DNA of 64,000 bases from Flavobacterium sp. Root186. GTDB taxonomy: Bacteria; Bacteroidota; Bacteroidia; Flavobacteriales; Flavobacteriaceae. Positions within the stretch are counted from its first letter, which is position 1. Each line of letters begins with the position of its first letter. A program made the translations under genes and the position numbers. The notes under the pieces were generated by a model that worked only from the letters and a program-made list of their open reading frames with translations, did no database searches and was not told the DNA's origin. Location of the stretch: contig NZ_LMHW01000002.1 in NCBI RefSeq assembly GCF_001428525.1, positions 1-64,000 of the forward strand. Direction: 5' to 3'. Below are positions 18,641 to 27,425 of the stretch, in pieces.

Positions 18641-19171
18641 TTAATTTAAATTGAAAGAAGCTCCTAAACTAAAAGTAACCTGATTGTTTAAATGATCAAA
18701 TACATCTTTCTCGTCACTATATTTTGCAATTGGAAAGCCAAGTTCAGTAAATACACCAAATCCGTCAGTAAAAAAGTAACGTCCTCCAATGTGTCCTCCA
18801 AAGTTACGTAAACCTAAATTCAAACCTGGATAAACATCTAATTGTTCAACACCAATAACACTGCTTAAATTAGCATTAATTCTTGCTTTTGCATCAAAAC
18901 GATCTTGAAATTCTGGTTTGTAATCGCTGTATGGATTTGGATTATTGTGGTAGAAACCATTAAAATTATCTACTCCAAGTAAATAGCTGGAAACAAATCC
19001 GAAAGAGAAATTTTCTCCTAAACCAAAGTCAATAGACCCCTGAATTCCTGAACCTCCATCTTGTAAATTAGCACCTACATTTACTCTCATATCGCCTTTG
19101 CCAGTAAAAGCTTTCTGCGCATGAATAAATCCGAACGATACTAAAAACAATAATGTAATAACTTTTTTCAT
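18641..19171 (-). CDS. small outer-membrane beta-barrel protein
   Basis: 176 residues. Signal peptide 1-18 (..GFIHAQ). The mature part alternates glycine- and aromatic-rich strands (GANLQDGGSGIQGSIDFGLG, GRYFFTDGFGVFTELGF) and ends VTFSLGASFNLN, as expected for an 8-strand barrel. It resembles small porin-like proteins named by domain number only (possibly DUF6646), which I cannot confirm. The function is unknown. Single-gene unit. Confidence 0.75.
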   Translation of the reverse strand: MKKVITLLFLVSFGFIHAQKAFTGKGDMRVNVGANLQDGGSGIQGSIDFGLGENFSFGFVSSYLLGVDNFNGFYHNNPNPYSDYKPEFQDRFDAKARINANLSSVIGVEQLDVYPGLNLGLRNFGGHIGGRYFFTDGFGVFTELGFPIAKYSDEKDVFDHLNNQVTFSLGASFNLN

Positions 19172-19219
19172 AAACTTAAATATTAATTATTTTGCTGTGC
19201 AAATTTAATTTTTTATATA

Positions 19220-19954
19220 TCAATTCCTACCTTTTTCGTTAGAATACAATTCATTTAACGGTTCGCTTTGCCAGAACTCCTTGGTATCCACATTCATAAT
19301 CGTTAACGGGCCTTTAAAAGCAGCACCGGTATCCACATTCCAAACGCAGGCTTTGTTTATTGGCACCGTTTCTCCAATTCGAGTAACAGGAGTGTGGCCA
19401 ATATAAATTTCTTTATAAACCGTAAAACGTTTCGGATAATATAAATCGTCTGGTTTTAAATTTGGATCTAATGCCAATGCCGATTCCCAAAGTGTTCTGT
19501 CCCAGTAAAATAATTTAGGAAAGTATTCCCAGACAACGCCATTTAAATTGGTAAATCCGGCATGAACAAAAAGGCGGTTTTCATCATCAAGATAATAATC
19601 TTTCAGCGATTCAAAAAAAGCGATATGTTCTTTTTTTCGTTCTGGGGAAATTTTAGAATATCCTTCAACAGTAGCTTTTCCACCATGTTTATACCACATT
19701 TCTTCATCCAGATCTTCATGCCTGTTCTCCAGCCAGTCTAAAGCCAGCTGATCATGATTTCCTCTAATGCAAATACAGTTTTGTTTGGTTTTAAGGTCGA
19801 TTAAAAAATCAATAACTTCTGCCGACTGGCTCCAGCCGTCAACATAATCGCCTAAAAATATAAGAGTATCTTGTGTAGTAACTTCGGCTCTTTTCAACAC
19901 TTGCTCAAGTGCGAGTAATCCTCCGTGTATGTCGCCTATAACAAATGTTCGCAT
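19220..19954 (-). CDS. PPP-family metallophosphoesterase
   Basis: 244 residues. The PPP metal-binding motifs are in order: GDIHG (7-11), GDYVDGW (35-41, in place of GDxVDRG) and RGNHD (64-68), with HAG near 155 and GHTP later. Such enzymes are Ser/Thr phosphatases or ApaH-like dinucleotide hydrolases; the change of Arg to Trp next to the second motif makes a pure protein-phosphatase role uncertain. It is probably cytoplasmic, and it is divergent from dinB. Confidence 0.85.
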   Translation of the reverse strand: MRTFVIGDIHGGLLALEQVLKRAEVTTQDTLIFLGDYVDGWSQSAEVIDFLIDLKTKQNCICIRGNHDQLALDWLENRHEDLDEEMWYKHGGKATVEGYSKISPERKKEHIAFFESLKDYYLDDENRLFVHAGFTNLNGVVWEYFPKLFYWDRTLWESALALDPNLKPDDLYYPKRFTVYKEIYIGHTPVTRIGETVPINKACVWNVDTGAAFKGPLTIMNVDTKEFWQSEPLNELYSNEKGRN

Positions 19955-20081
19955 TTTTTAAAATTTCGAGTAAACTACAAAAATAAATAAAATGATTTGT
20001 CTGGAATCATTTAGTTGTTAATCTTTAAAAATTGATACTATTTATAACGATTAACTACACGTTTTTTATTGCTTTACTGTT

Positions 20082-20089
20082 TAAATTTG
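20082..20089 (+). promoter_or_regulatory. candidate -7 element very close to dinB start
   Basis: TAAATTTG matches TAnnTTTG and ends 4 bp before the dinB ATG. If used, transcription would start at or near the A of the ATG, giving a leaderless mRNA. No -33 TTG is evident at normal spacing. Confidence 0.35.
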
Positions 20090-20093
20090 CATA

Positions 20094-21176
20094 ATGTCAG
20101 ATGCGCCAACATATCGAAAAATAATCCATATTGACATGGATGCTTTTTATGCCTCGGTAGAGCAGATGGATAATCCTGCTTTACGCGGAAAACCTGTTGC
20201 TGTTGGCGGCTCAGAAAATAGAGGAGTAGTTTCGGCCGCAAGTTACGAAGCCCGGAAATTTGGTGTGCGCAGTGCCATAAGCGGTGTTTTGGCAAAAAGA
20301 TATTGCCCCGAAATTATCTTTGTAAGACCGAGATTTGACCGCTACAAAGAGATTTCTTCTAAAATTCATAAAATCTTTCATGAATATACAGATTTAGTAG
20401 AGCCGCTTTCGCTGGATGAAGCTTATCTTGACGTAACCCAAAATAAAAAAGGGAATCCAAGTGCCAGTTTATTAGCGAAGGAAATCAGGCTCCGAATTTT
20501 AAATGAAGTTGGGCTTACAGCCTCGGCAGGAATTTCTGTAAATAAGTTTGTGGCCAAAATTGCCAGCGATATCAATAAACCAAACGGACAAAAAACGGTA
20601 AATCCAGATGAAATTATACCTTTTTTGGAAGAACTGCCAATTCGAAAGTTCTACGGAGTTGGAAAAGTCACAACTGAAAAAATGTACCAGCTCGGAATTT
20701 TTACCGGGCTGGATCTTAAAAGTAAATCGCTGGAATTTCTGGAGAAACATTTTGGGAAATCAGGCACTTTTTATTATAAAGTAGTTCGGGGAATTCATAA
20801 CAGTGAAGTGAAATCGCATCGAATTACAAAATCTGTCGCTGCAGAACATACTTTTGATGTTAATTTATCTTCAGAAATCTTTATGCTCGAACAGCTTGAT
20901 AGAATTGCGATTTCATTAGAAAAAAGATTAAAAAAACATAATATTTCCGGTAAAACAGTTACGCTTAAAATCAAATACAGCGACTTTACCCAACAGACAA
21001 GAAGTAAAACACTGCCTTATTTTATTTCAGATAAGAGTTTGATTATGGAGATTGTAGAAGAACTGCTGTATCAGGAAAAAATGAAAGATTCTGTTCGTTT
21101 GCTCGGAATTTCGCTCAACAATTTGAATAACGAAGAAAAAAAGGCCGTTGTGGTACAATTAAAGTTTGCTTTTTAA
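20094..21176 (+). CDS. dinB: DNA polymerase IV (Y-family)
   Basis: 360 residues. Y-family motifs: HIDMDAFYASVE with catalytic Asp 14, YEARKFGVRSAI, and SLDE (106-109) carrying the second catalytic acids. TASAGISVNKFVAKIASD and a helix-hairpin-helix (YGVGKVT) follow, then a little-finger domain. The tail QLKFAF resembles a beta-clamp binding peptide. It carries out error-prone bypass of DNA lesions. The start is supported by the residues needed before HIDMD. Single-gene unit. Confidence 0.94.
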   Translation: MSDAPTYRKIIHIDMDAFYASVEQMDNPALRGKPVAVGGSENRGVVSAASYEARKFGVRSAISGVLAKRYCPEIIFVRPRFDRYKEISSKIHKIFHEYTDLVEPLSLDEAYLDVTQNKKGNPSASLLAKEIRLRILNEVGLTASAGISVNKFVAKIASDINKPNGQKTVNPDEIIPFLEELPIRKFYGVGKVTTEKMYQLGIFTGLDLKSKSLEFLEKHFGKSGTFYYKVVRGIHNSEVKSHRITKSVAAEHTFDVNLSSEIFMLEQLDRIAISLEKRLKKHNISGKTVTLKIKYSDFTQQTRSKTLPYFISDKSLIMEIVEELLYQEKMKDSVRLLGISLNNLNNEEKKAVVVQLKFAF

Positions 21177-21235
21177 ATTTTAGTAAAATTTTACTAAATG
21201 AGGTTTTCCCGTAATTTATTTTGTAACTTTAGTTG

Positions 21236-21243
21236 TAAGTTTG
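21236..21243 (+). promoter_or_regulatory. candidate -7 element for the PAS gene
   Basis: TAAGTTTG matches TAnnTTTG, 29 bp before the ATG at 21273. A TTG at 21221-21223 is too close to be a standard -33. Confidence 0.4.
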
Positions 21244-21272
21244 AGAGAAAAGATTTCTAAAATTCATTTAAT

Positions 21273-21773
21273 ATGAAAAAGAATAGCTCTGAAGATTCAG
21301 CAAACCGGACTTGGTTGCCTATTTTGGCCTTAGATCTTCATTATGAGTATTTAAATGAATTGAAGGCGGTTTTTGCCGATATGAAAAAGGTAAATAAAAT
21401 CTCAAATCAATTTACCTGGAATGATAAAAACCTTAAAATCGAAGAAAGGATCAAAGACGAAGTAGTTCTTATTACCGATTTAGATTTAAAAATTGTCTTT
21501 GCATCAAACAGAATCAAAAGAATGACGGGATATAAAGAAGATGAAGTTTTAGGCAAAACTCCTAAAATGTTTCAGGGTCCGGCAACTTGTAAAGCGGTTT
21601 TAAAAGAAATTCAGGAAGCCATAAAATTGAAAGAACCTTTTAAGAAAACAGTCCAAAACTATAAAAAAGACGGCAGGTCTTATAAATGCAGTGTAGATGC
21701 CACTCCAATTTATAATTTGAAAGGAGAGGTCTCGCATTTTATAGCTTTTGAAAAAGAAGATAAAAGTGCTTAG
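21273..21773 (+). CDS. stand-alone PAS-domain protein (LOV-like without the photoactive Cys)
   Basis: 166 residues. The first 55 are an unassigned, probably helical leader. Residues about 60-162 are a PAS domain (VLITDLDLKIVFASNRIKRMTGY, GKTPKMFQGP, then a PAC-like end). The segment GKTPKMFQGP aligns with the LOV motif GxNCRFLQGP, but the flavin-adduct Cys is Pro here, so blue-light chemistry of the usual kind is unlikely. No kinase, HTH or cyclase output domain is attached, and no partner is adjacent. A sensor or adaptor role is inferred. Confidence 0.8.
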   Translation: MKKNSSEDSANRTWLPILALDLHYEYLNELKAVFADMKKVNKISNQFTWNDKNLKIEERIKDEVVLITDLDLKIVFASNRIKRMTGYKEDEVLGKTPKMFQGPATCKAVLKEIQEAIKLKEPFKKTVQNYKKDGRSYKCSVDATPIYNLKGEVSHFIAFEKEDKSA

Positions 21774-21777
21774 GTTT

Positions 21778-21850
21778 TAACCGCAAAGTACGCTAAGATT
21801 TTCGCAAAGCACGCAGTTTTAATCTCGCAAAGTAGCGAAGCCACAAATAA
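21778..21850. repeat. cgcaaag-family intergenic repeat
   Basis: Contains ttaaccgcaaag, ttttcgcaaagcacgc and aatctcgcaaagt, the same modules seen at 14537, 46080 and 50540. It follows the PAS gene directly. Confidence 0.65.
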
Positions 21851-21865
21851 AATAATTTATAAGAA

Positions 21866-21893
21866 TGAAAAAACCGCCTTTTAGGCGGTTTTG
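21866..21893. terminator. bidirectional terminator (PAS gene / fumarase)
   Basis: aaaaaccgcc pairs with ggcggtttt around a short ttta loop, with T-runs on both strands. It lies in the convergent gap and serves both genes. Confidence 0.8.
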
Positions 21894-21944
21894 TGTTTAA
21901 AAAACTTAGCAACTCAGCACCTTAGTACCTTAGCGACTAAAAAA

Positions 21945-23549
21945 TCATAAATTTTCAAAGAAATCATTTCCTTTGTCATCGGTGATAATAAAAGCAGGGA
22001 AATCTTTTACGGTGATTTTACGAACCGCTTCCATTCCTAACTCTTCAAAATCAACAACTTCAACTTTTAAGATATTATCTTGTGCCAAAATAGCAGCCGG
22101 ACCTCCAATAGAACCTAAATAGAATCCACCGTATTTGCTGCAGGCATCCGTAACTTGTTTAGTACGATTTCCTTTGGCAAGCATAATCATACTTCCGCCA
22201 TGTTTTTGGAATTCATCCACATAAACGTCCATACGCCCAGCAGTTGTTGGTCCAAAACTTCCCGAAGCCATTCCTTCCGGAGTTTTTGCCGGACCTGCAT
22301 AATAAACAGGGTGATTTTTAAAGTATTCCGGCATTGGTTTTCCGGCATCCAATAATTCTTTGATTTTTGCGTGGGCAATATCACGGGCAACAATTACAGT
22401 TCCGTTTAGTTTTAAACGCGTTTTGATAGGATATTGAGATAGTTTTGCCAAAATATCCGCCATTGGCTGATCTAAATCAATTTCAACCGGCGCTTCTAAA
22501 TGCGGAGCTGTTTCTGGTAAAAATTGTTTAGGATTTACTTCTAACTGTTCAACGAAGATTCCGTCTTTAGTGATTTTTCCTTTTATATTTCTATCGGCAG
22601 AACAAGAAACTCCTAATCCAACCGGACATGAAGCTGCGTGACGCGGTAAACGAATTACACGAACATCGTGTGTGAAATATTTTCCTCCAAACTGAGCTCC
22701 AATTTCACTTTCCTGACAGATTTTTTGAACACGTTCTTCCCATTCTAAGTCACGAAATGCCTGACCCGCCATATTTCCTGAAGTCGGCAGGTGATCATAA
22801 TATCCTGCAGACGCTTTTTTAACGGCACTTAAGTTTGCTTCCGCAGAAGTTCCGCCAATAACTAAAGCTAAGTGATAAGGAGGACAAGCCGAAGTTCCTA
22901 AATCTTTGATTTTCGCCCTTACAAAAGCGTCCATAGATTTATCGTTTAATAACGATTTGGTCTGTTGATATAAGTAAGTCTTATTTGCAGAGCCACCGCC
23001 TTTTGCCATAAAAAGAAATTCATATGAAGTTCCTTTTTTAGCATAAATATCAATTTGTGCCGGAAGATTCGATCCTGAATTTTTCTCTTCAAACATCGAA
23101 ATCGGAACGATTTGAGAATAACGTAAATTACGTTTTTGGTACGTATTGAAAATACCACGGCTTAGCCATTCAGCATCATCAACACCCGTAAAGATGCTTT
23201 CGCCTTTTTTAGCCATTACAATCGCTGTTCCGGTATCCTGACAGCTTGGTAATTGTCCTTCAGCCGCAACCGAAGCGTTTTGAAGTAAATTGTATGCCAC
23301 AAAACGATCGTTATCTGTTGCTTCAGGATCATCAAGAATGTTTCTTAGTTTTTGCAAATGTGTCGTTCTAAGCATGAACGAAACATCGGTTAAAGCTTCT
23401 TCAGCCAGTAATTCTAAGCCTTTTGGATCAACGGTTAAAACTTCGCGTTCTCCAAATTGTTCCACTTTTACAAAATCAGAGGTGATTTTGCGGTACTGTG
23501 TATCATCCTTTAAAATAGGGTAAGGATCCTGGTATATAAAATCAATCAT
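21945..23549 (-). CDS. class I fumarate hydratase
   Basis: 534 residues, the usual length of single-chain class I (FumA/B-type) fumarases. Likely 4Fe-4S ligands are Cys in [10 protein letters not shown], in the GTSACPPYH region, and in [11 protein letters not shown]. The C-terminal beta domain ([20 protein letters not shown]) is complete. It interconverts fumarate and malate in the TCA cycle and is oxygen-sensitive. A terminator hairpin shared with the PAS gene follows. Confidence 0.93.
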   Translation of the reverse strand: MIDFIYQDPYPILKDDTQYRKITSDFVKVEQFGEREVLTVDPKGLELLAEEALTDVSFMLRTTHLQKLRNILDDPEATDNDRFVAYNLLQNASVAAEGQLPSCQDTGTAIVMAKKGESIFTGVDDAEWLSRGIFNTYQKRNLRYSQIVPISMFEEKNSGSNLPAQIDIYAKKGTSYEFLFMAKGGGSANKTYLYQQTKSLLNDKSMDAFVRAKIKDLGTSACPPYHLALVIGGTSAEANLSAVKKASAGYYDHLPTSGNMAGQAFRDLEWEERVQKICQESEIGAQFGGKYFTHDVRVIRLPRHAASCPVGLGVSCSADRNIKGKITKDGIFVEQLEVNPKQFLPETAPHLEAPVEIDLDQPMADILAKLSQYPIKTRLKLNGTVIVARDIAHAKIKELLDAGKPMPEYFKNHPVYYAGPAKTPEGMASGSFGPTTAGRMDVYVDEFQKHGGSMIMLAKGNRTKQVTDACSKYGGFYLGSIGGPAAILAQDNILKVEVVDFEELGMEAVRKITVKDFPAFIITDDKGNDFFENL

Positions 23550-23636
23550 TTCTTTGTTTTTTTACAAAGTTAGAAATTATTTACCTAAGAAAGAATTTGA
23601 ATAAGGGGCGTGTATTCATAATTTAAATCCTATTTA

Positions 23637-23742
23637 AACTGGACTGAAGTCCAGCTCTACAAAATAAATCGTTCCTGCGGAACTGATGAAAAAAAAGCCA
23701 ACGGCTGTAATCATATTGTAGGGCTGGACTTCAGTCCAGTTT
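23637..23742. repeat. REP-like palindromic element, left of transposase
   Basis: Begins and ends with the near-palindrome ctggact-ga/tt-agtccag (23639-23654 and about 23724-23739), which also makes the whole unit an inverted repeat. Inner hairpins are gttcctgcggaac (23670-23682) and agccaacggct (23696-23706). The same modules recur at 24291-24642 on the other side of the transposase. It abuts the transposase stop. Confidence 0.85.
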
Positions 23743-23754
23743 ATATAGAATGTA

Positions 23755-24216
23755 TTATATTAAATTTTCAAAAATGCATCGTTCATCAAATTTAGCATCG
23801 TATTTATTTAAAAAAGAAGAATATTCATCTTTAAAATTTTGCTTTTTATGATGCTCTTCTTGATTGGCAATATATTTATAGACAGTATCAATGTGAGATT
23901 TGCTATATGAAAAGACGCCATAACCTTCCTGCCATTCAAATTTGCATTTTGTCAATTTATTATCATTGATGTATTTTGATGATTTCCCTTTTACAACCTT
24001 CATCAAATCGGAAACAGAAACGGTTGGTTTAAGCCCTAGAAGACAATGAACATGATCTTCGGTCCCATTTACTATTATGGTTTTACAGCCTGTTTCATTT
24101 ATTAAATTTCCTATTATACTTAATATTTTAGATTTACATTCAGTTGTGATTAGTGCTTCTCTGTGCTTAACTGCAAAAACGACTTGTATATAAACTTGAT
24201 GAAAGGTATTTGACAT
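23755..24216 (-). CDS. IS200/IS605-type Y1 transposase (REP-associated)
   Basis: 153 residues from ATG 24216; an upstream ATG at 24282 would add 22 atypical residues. The HUH motif is HVH at 55-57 (GTEDHVHCLL). The catalytic tyrosine is likely Y115 in YKYIANQ, with the expected Gln after it. The fold is a single-strand DNA transposase that cuts and joins at hairpins. All key residues are present, so it may be active. It is flanked closely by arrays of the same palindrome family, which is the layout of REP-associated tyrosine transposases. No TnpB gene is present. Confidence 0.88.
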   Translation of the reverse strand: MSNTFHQVYIQVVFAVKHREALITTECKSKILSIIGNLINETGCKTIIVNGTEDHVHCLLGLKPTVSVSDLMKVVKGKSSKYINDNKLTKCKFEWQEGYGVFSYSKSHIDTVYKYIANQEEHHKKQNFKDEYSSFLNKYDAKFDERCIFENLI

Positions 24217-24290
24217 TTTATTACAACAATTAAAATTTGCTATAAAAATATAAATTTTCTTACAAAAAATACAAACTCTCATTTATATAT

Positions 24291-24642
24291 TTAAACTGGA
24301 CTGAAGTCCAGCCCTACAAAATAAATCGTTCCTGCGGAACTTTATGTAGAATCAGTATTTTTGCTTAATTATTGAACTGGACTGAAGCCCAGCTCTACAA
24401 ATAAACGGTTCTTCAAGAACTGGAAATGAGCCAACGGCTCAAACCATATTGTAGGGCTGGACTTCAGTCCAGTCCAGCCCCACAAAATAAATCGTTCCTG
24501 CGGAACTTTATGTAGAATCAGTATTTTTGCTTAATTATAGAAATGGACTGAAGCCCAGCTCTACAAATAAAAAGTTCTTCAAGAACTGGAAATGAGCCAA
24601 CGGCTCAAACCATATTGTAGGGCTGGACTTCAGTCCAGTTTA
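24291..24642. repeat. REP-like palindrome array, right of transposase (166-bp tandem copies)
   Basis: The array has a starting unit with ctggactgaagtccag at about 24294 and gttcctgcggaac. A 166-bp unit (about 24308-24473) repeats at 24474-24639 with few changes (for example aactggact against aaatggact). Each unit holds a gttcctgcggaac hairpin, a gttcttcaagaac hairpin, gagccaacggctc and a closing ctggacttcagtccag. The 490-bp gap up to the next gene holds no ORF. Confidence 0.85.
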
Positions 24643-24650
24643 TGTGTAAA

Positions 24651-24682
24651 GAGAAGAATCGGATTTCAATCCGATCTAAAGA
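24651..24682. repeat. short hairpin atcggatttcaatccgat
   Basis: A perfect 7-bp stem (atcggat/atccgat) lies 10 bp beyond the REP array. On the minus strand it follows the next gene's stop and could serve as its terminator, or it may be another small REP type. Confidence 0.5.
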
Positions 24683-24706
24683 AATGGAGCGTTATATTTT
24701 TGATTT

Positions 24707-26146
24707 TTAAAAAAACCAGGTTGCCACAAAAATAGCCGTAATCACACAAATAAGATCCACTAAAAGCATAGTACCTAAAGCATAACGGGTATTTTTGATA
24801 TTAACCGAACCAAAATAAACTGCAATTACATAAAAAGTACTTTCGGCGCTGCATTGAAAAATACTGCTCAGTCTCGCCGTTAAAGAATCGGCTCCAAAAG
24901 TATTCATCGAATCAATTAAGAATCCGCGGGAACCGGCAGAACTAAAAGGGCGAAGCATCGCTACAGGTAAGGCGTTAGTAATTTCTTTACTTACTCCCAT
25001 ATTCGAAAAAACAAAAGCAATTCCGTCACTGATAATTTCAAATAAACCACTATTTCTGAATAGAGAAATAGCAACCAACATTCCCAATACATAAGGAAAA
25101 ATAGTTACTCCGGTTTTAACACCATTATTAGCACCAACAACAAAAGTGTCAAAAACGGTTGTATTTGCTTCGCTGAATTTCTTTTCATTTTTGAATGAAA
25201 AAATCAAAGTAAAAGCAATAATTGCAATTAAAATTAATCCCGAAAGATTAGAAGTAAAGTAATTTTTTCCAATTAAGTCTAAATGATTAACATACATCAG
25301 CAAACCAACAATGGCGGCTATTAATCCCATTAAGACGATAAGAAGAGAAGCACTCTTGAAATTGATTTTTTGTTTAATTCCCACAATTAAAAATGCAGCA
25401 ATAGTTCCGATGAAAGAAGTAATAATACAAGGCAGCATAACATCTGCGGGATTACTCGCATTTGCAGCAGCGCGATATCCAATAATTGATGTTGCAATTA
25501 AAGTTAACCCTGAAGCATGAAGACACATAAACATGATTTGCGCATCGCTCGCTTTGTCTTTGTCCGGATTTATTTCCTGTAAACTTTCCATGGCCTTAAG
25601 TCCAAAAGGTGTTGCAGCCGAATCCAATCCCAAGAAATTGGCAGCAAAGTTTAAAGTCATATAGGATATTGAAGGATGATTTTTAGGAATACTCGGAAAC
25701 ACTTTTACAAAAACAGGACTCAATACTTTAGCCAGGTTTCCAGAAGCTCCGGAAACAATTAAAAGTTCCATTAATCCACAGAAGAAAGCCAAATACGCAA
25801 TAAGCGGCAGAATTAAATCAACCAAAGTACTTTTACAAGTTGGTAATAAACCATCCGATTTTTGAAGGCCGCTGTATATTTTTACGGTTTTGCTTTTGTA
25901 AACATAAGTCGTGTCGGCATTAAGCGTGTCACGGTTGATAATCATGGTTTGATCCGGTGCTTTTTTTATACTGTCTTTAAGAAAAGCCGGAAGTTCATGA
26001 ATGTATTTTTCAGAGACTAAAACAGGATCGTCTTTCTTTCCATTTAAAACAGAATCAATCGTATAAGTATTGGCAGTAAATAAACTGACTACAATAAAAA
26101 CAATTGAAGAAATAAAAATAACTAACCAAAATCTACTTAATACCAT
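24707..26146 (-). CDS. fused SpmA/SpmB-like nucleoside-recognition (Gate) membrane protein
   Basis: 479 residues with about ten membrane helices. Two Gate/nucleoside-recognition halves are visible: about 110-260 (LGLDSAATPFGLKAMESLQ) and about 335-479 (PVAMLRPFSSAGSRGF). These match SpmA and SpmB, which are separate proteins in Firmicutes. Between the first helix and the core, residues about 30-105 form a non-membrane segment. The family is membrane-embedded, and its transport substrate is not settled. Confidence 0.82.
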   Translation of the reverse strand: MVLSRFWLVIFISSIVFIVVSLFTANTYTIDSVLNGKKDDPVLVSEKYIHELPAFLKDSIKKAPDQTMIINRDTLNADTTYVYKSKTVKIYSGLQKSDGLLPTCKSTLVDLILPLIAYLAFFCGLMELLIVSGASGNLAKVLSPVFVKVFPSIPKNHPSISYMTLNFAANFLGLDSAATPFGLKAMESLQEINPDKDKASDAQIMFMCLHASGLTLIATSIIGYRAAANASNPADVMLPCIITSFIGTIAAFLIVGIKQKINFKSASLLIVLMGLIAAIVGLLMYVNHLDLIGKNYFTSNLSGLILIAIIAFTLIFSFKNEKKFSEANTTVFDTFVVGANNGVKTGVTIFPYVLGMLVAISLFRNSGLFEIISDGIAFVFSNMGVSKEITNALPVAMLRPFSSAGSRGFLIDSMNTFGADSLTARLSSIFQCSAESTFYVIAVYFGSVNIKNTRYALGTMLLVDLICVITAIFVATWFF

Positions 26147-26256
26147 AATGCTATTTTTTTGTAAATGTAATTATTTAGGTAGAATATGCACAAAGATTTT
26201 ATTCCTGAAAGGAGAAGTATTTCTAAGAAAGTGCAGACTTTTAGTGAAATTTTAAA

Positions 26257-27330
26257 TTATTCGATAACAATTTTAGTTTCTAAGTAGTTTTCAAAAGCCT
26301 TAATTCCTTCAAAGAGAATTTGTTTTTTAGAATCTTCGGTTTCATTAAAAAATTCCGTTTCAACTTTTGTGTGATCTTTTTTTATCGTTCTTTTCCAGGT
26401 TCCAATAACTTTTCCGTTTTCGATAATTATGGGTTTAAAGATGCCATTGTTGGTAAAAGTTTTAGGATGGTCTTCTAATAGAATAGAAGCCTCTCTGGTT
26501 TTATACGAAATCAAAATTTCATCGAAAGAAGGAAGAAAGTAAATGTTTTTCTTTAAGTTGTCTTTATCAATGTTTTGATTTACAAAATAATAAGTTTGGT
26601 TTTCAACTTCAAAAAAATATAATTGCAACTTAATTGCATCAATGGTTTTTTTGCAGATAGTAGGCGGAAAACCAGACCACCACGAAAAATCAAGTAATGT
26701 TGCGGGACCGTGACTTTCAAAATAGCGTTTGGCTAATTTTGCCAAACCTTCTTCTTTTGTTAATTGTGTTTTAGGTTTTTTAACTCGCTCTTCGAGCAAA
26801 GCATAAGTGATTTTTTTGCCTTTCATTTTTCCGTTGCAAACCAAACCGTCTTGCTCAGCATGCATCATAATGGCTGCGCTTAGAAAATCTTCTTTTGAAG
26901 TTTTTTTGATACCAAGTTCCTGCATAATTTCATCCCGGGTCAAATGATTATTTCCAGATAACAGCTTTTCGATGGAATTATTGGCCTGATCTAGTTTTTT
27001 AGCATCAAAACCAAATTTTTTAGCTCCGGATATAGTCATTCTTTTTACTTGAGGTCCGGCAATATCGAGCATCCAATAAATATCTTCTGAAGAAACGAAA
27101 TGCCAGGTTGGTCGTAAAATATGAGTTCTTATTATTTGTGCCGAGTTTACAGCCTCTTCAATTTCTTTTTCTGATGAATCGCATCGGGAACCAACTGCCC
27201 ATTTTGCCATTGCATAATCCTGAGCCTGCATCGCACCAAAATGATGTACAATTTCTTGAGGAGAACATTTGTCTGTTTTATACAGCTTCTGTGAAACAAG
27301 ACGATGATGTGAAATTTCCGAATGTGTCAT
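26257..27330 (-). CDS. winged-helix AlkZ/YcaQ-like protein (HTH_42)
   Basis: 357 residues, one HTH_42 domain throughout. The early motif MQAQDY has Gln-Ala-Gln at 35-37, which matches the QxQ catalytic motif of AlkZ/YcaQ DNA glycosylases that unhook interstrand cross-links or remove alkylated bases. WWSGFPP near 215 and PSFDEILISYKTRE near 270 are family-typical. Neighbours upstream on the same strand are a DnaQ-like exonuclease and an alkylguanine-DNA methyltransferase, which fits a role in DNA alkylation repair. Function is inferred from family and context. Confidence 0.8.
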   Translation of the reverse strand: MTHSEISHHRLVSQKLYKTDKCSPQEIVHHFGAMQAQDYAMAKWAVGSRCDSSEKEIEEAVNSAQIIRTHILRPTWHFVSSEDIYWMLDIAGPQVKRMTISGAKKFGFDAKKLDQANNSIEKLLSGNNHLTRDEIMQELGIKKTSKEDFLSAAIMMHAEQDGLVCNGKMKGKKITYALLEERVKKPKTQLTKEEGLAKLAKRYFESHGPATLLDFSWWSGFPPTICKKTIDAIKLQLYFFEVENQTYYFVNQNIDKDNLKKNIYFLPSFDEILISYKTREASILLEDHPKTFTNNGIFKPIIIENGKVIGTWKRTIKKDHTKVETEFFNETEDSKKQILFEGIKAFENYLETKIVIE

Positions 27331-27425
27331 CTTTCAAACTTTTTATTAAAACATATAAGAAATATAAGTTCATTAAAGAAACCTTTGTCCCTCTGAGCCT
27401 TTGCTCCTTTGTACCTCAAAAAAAA

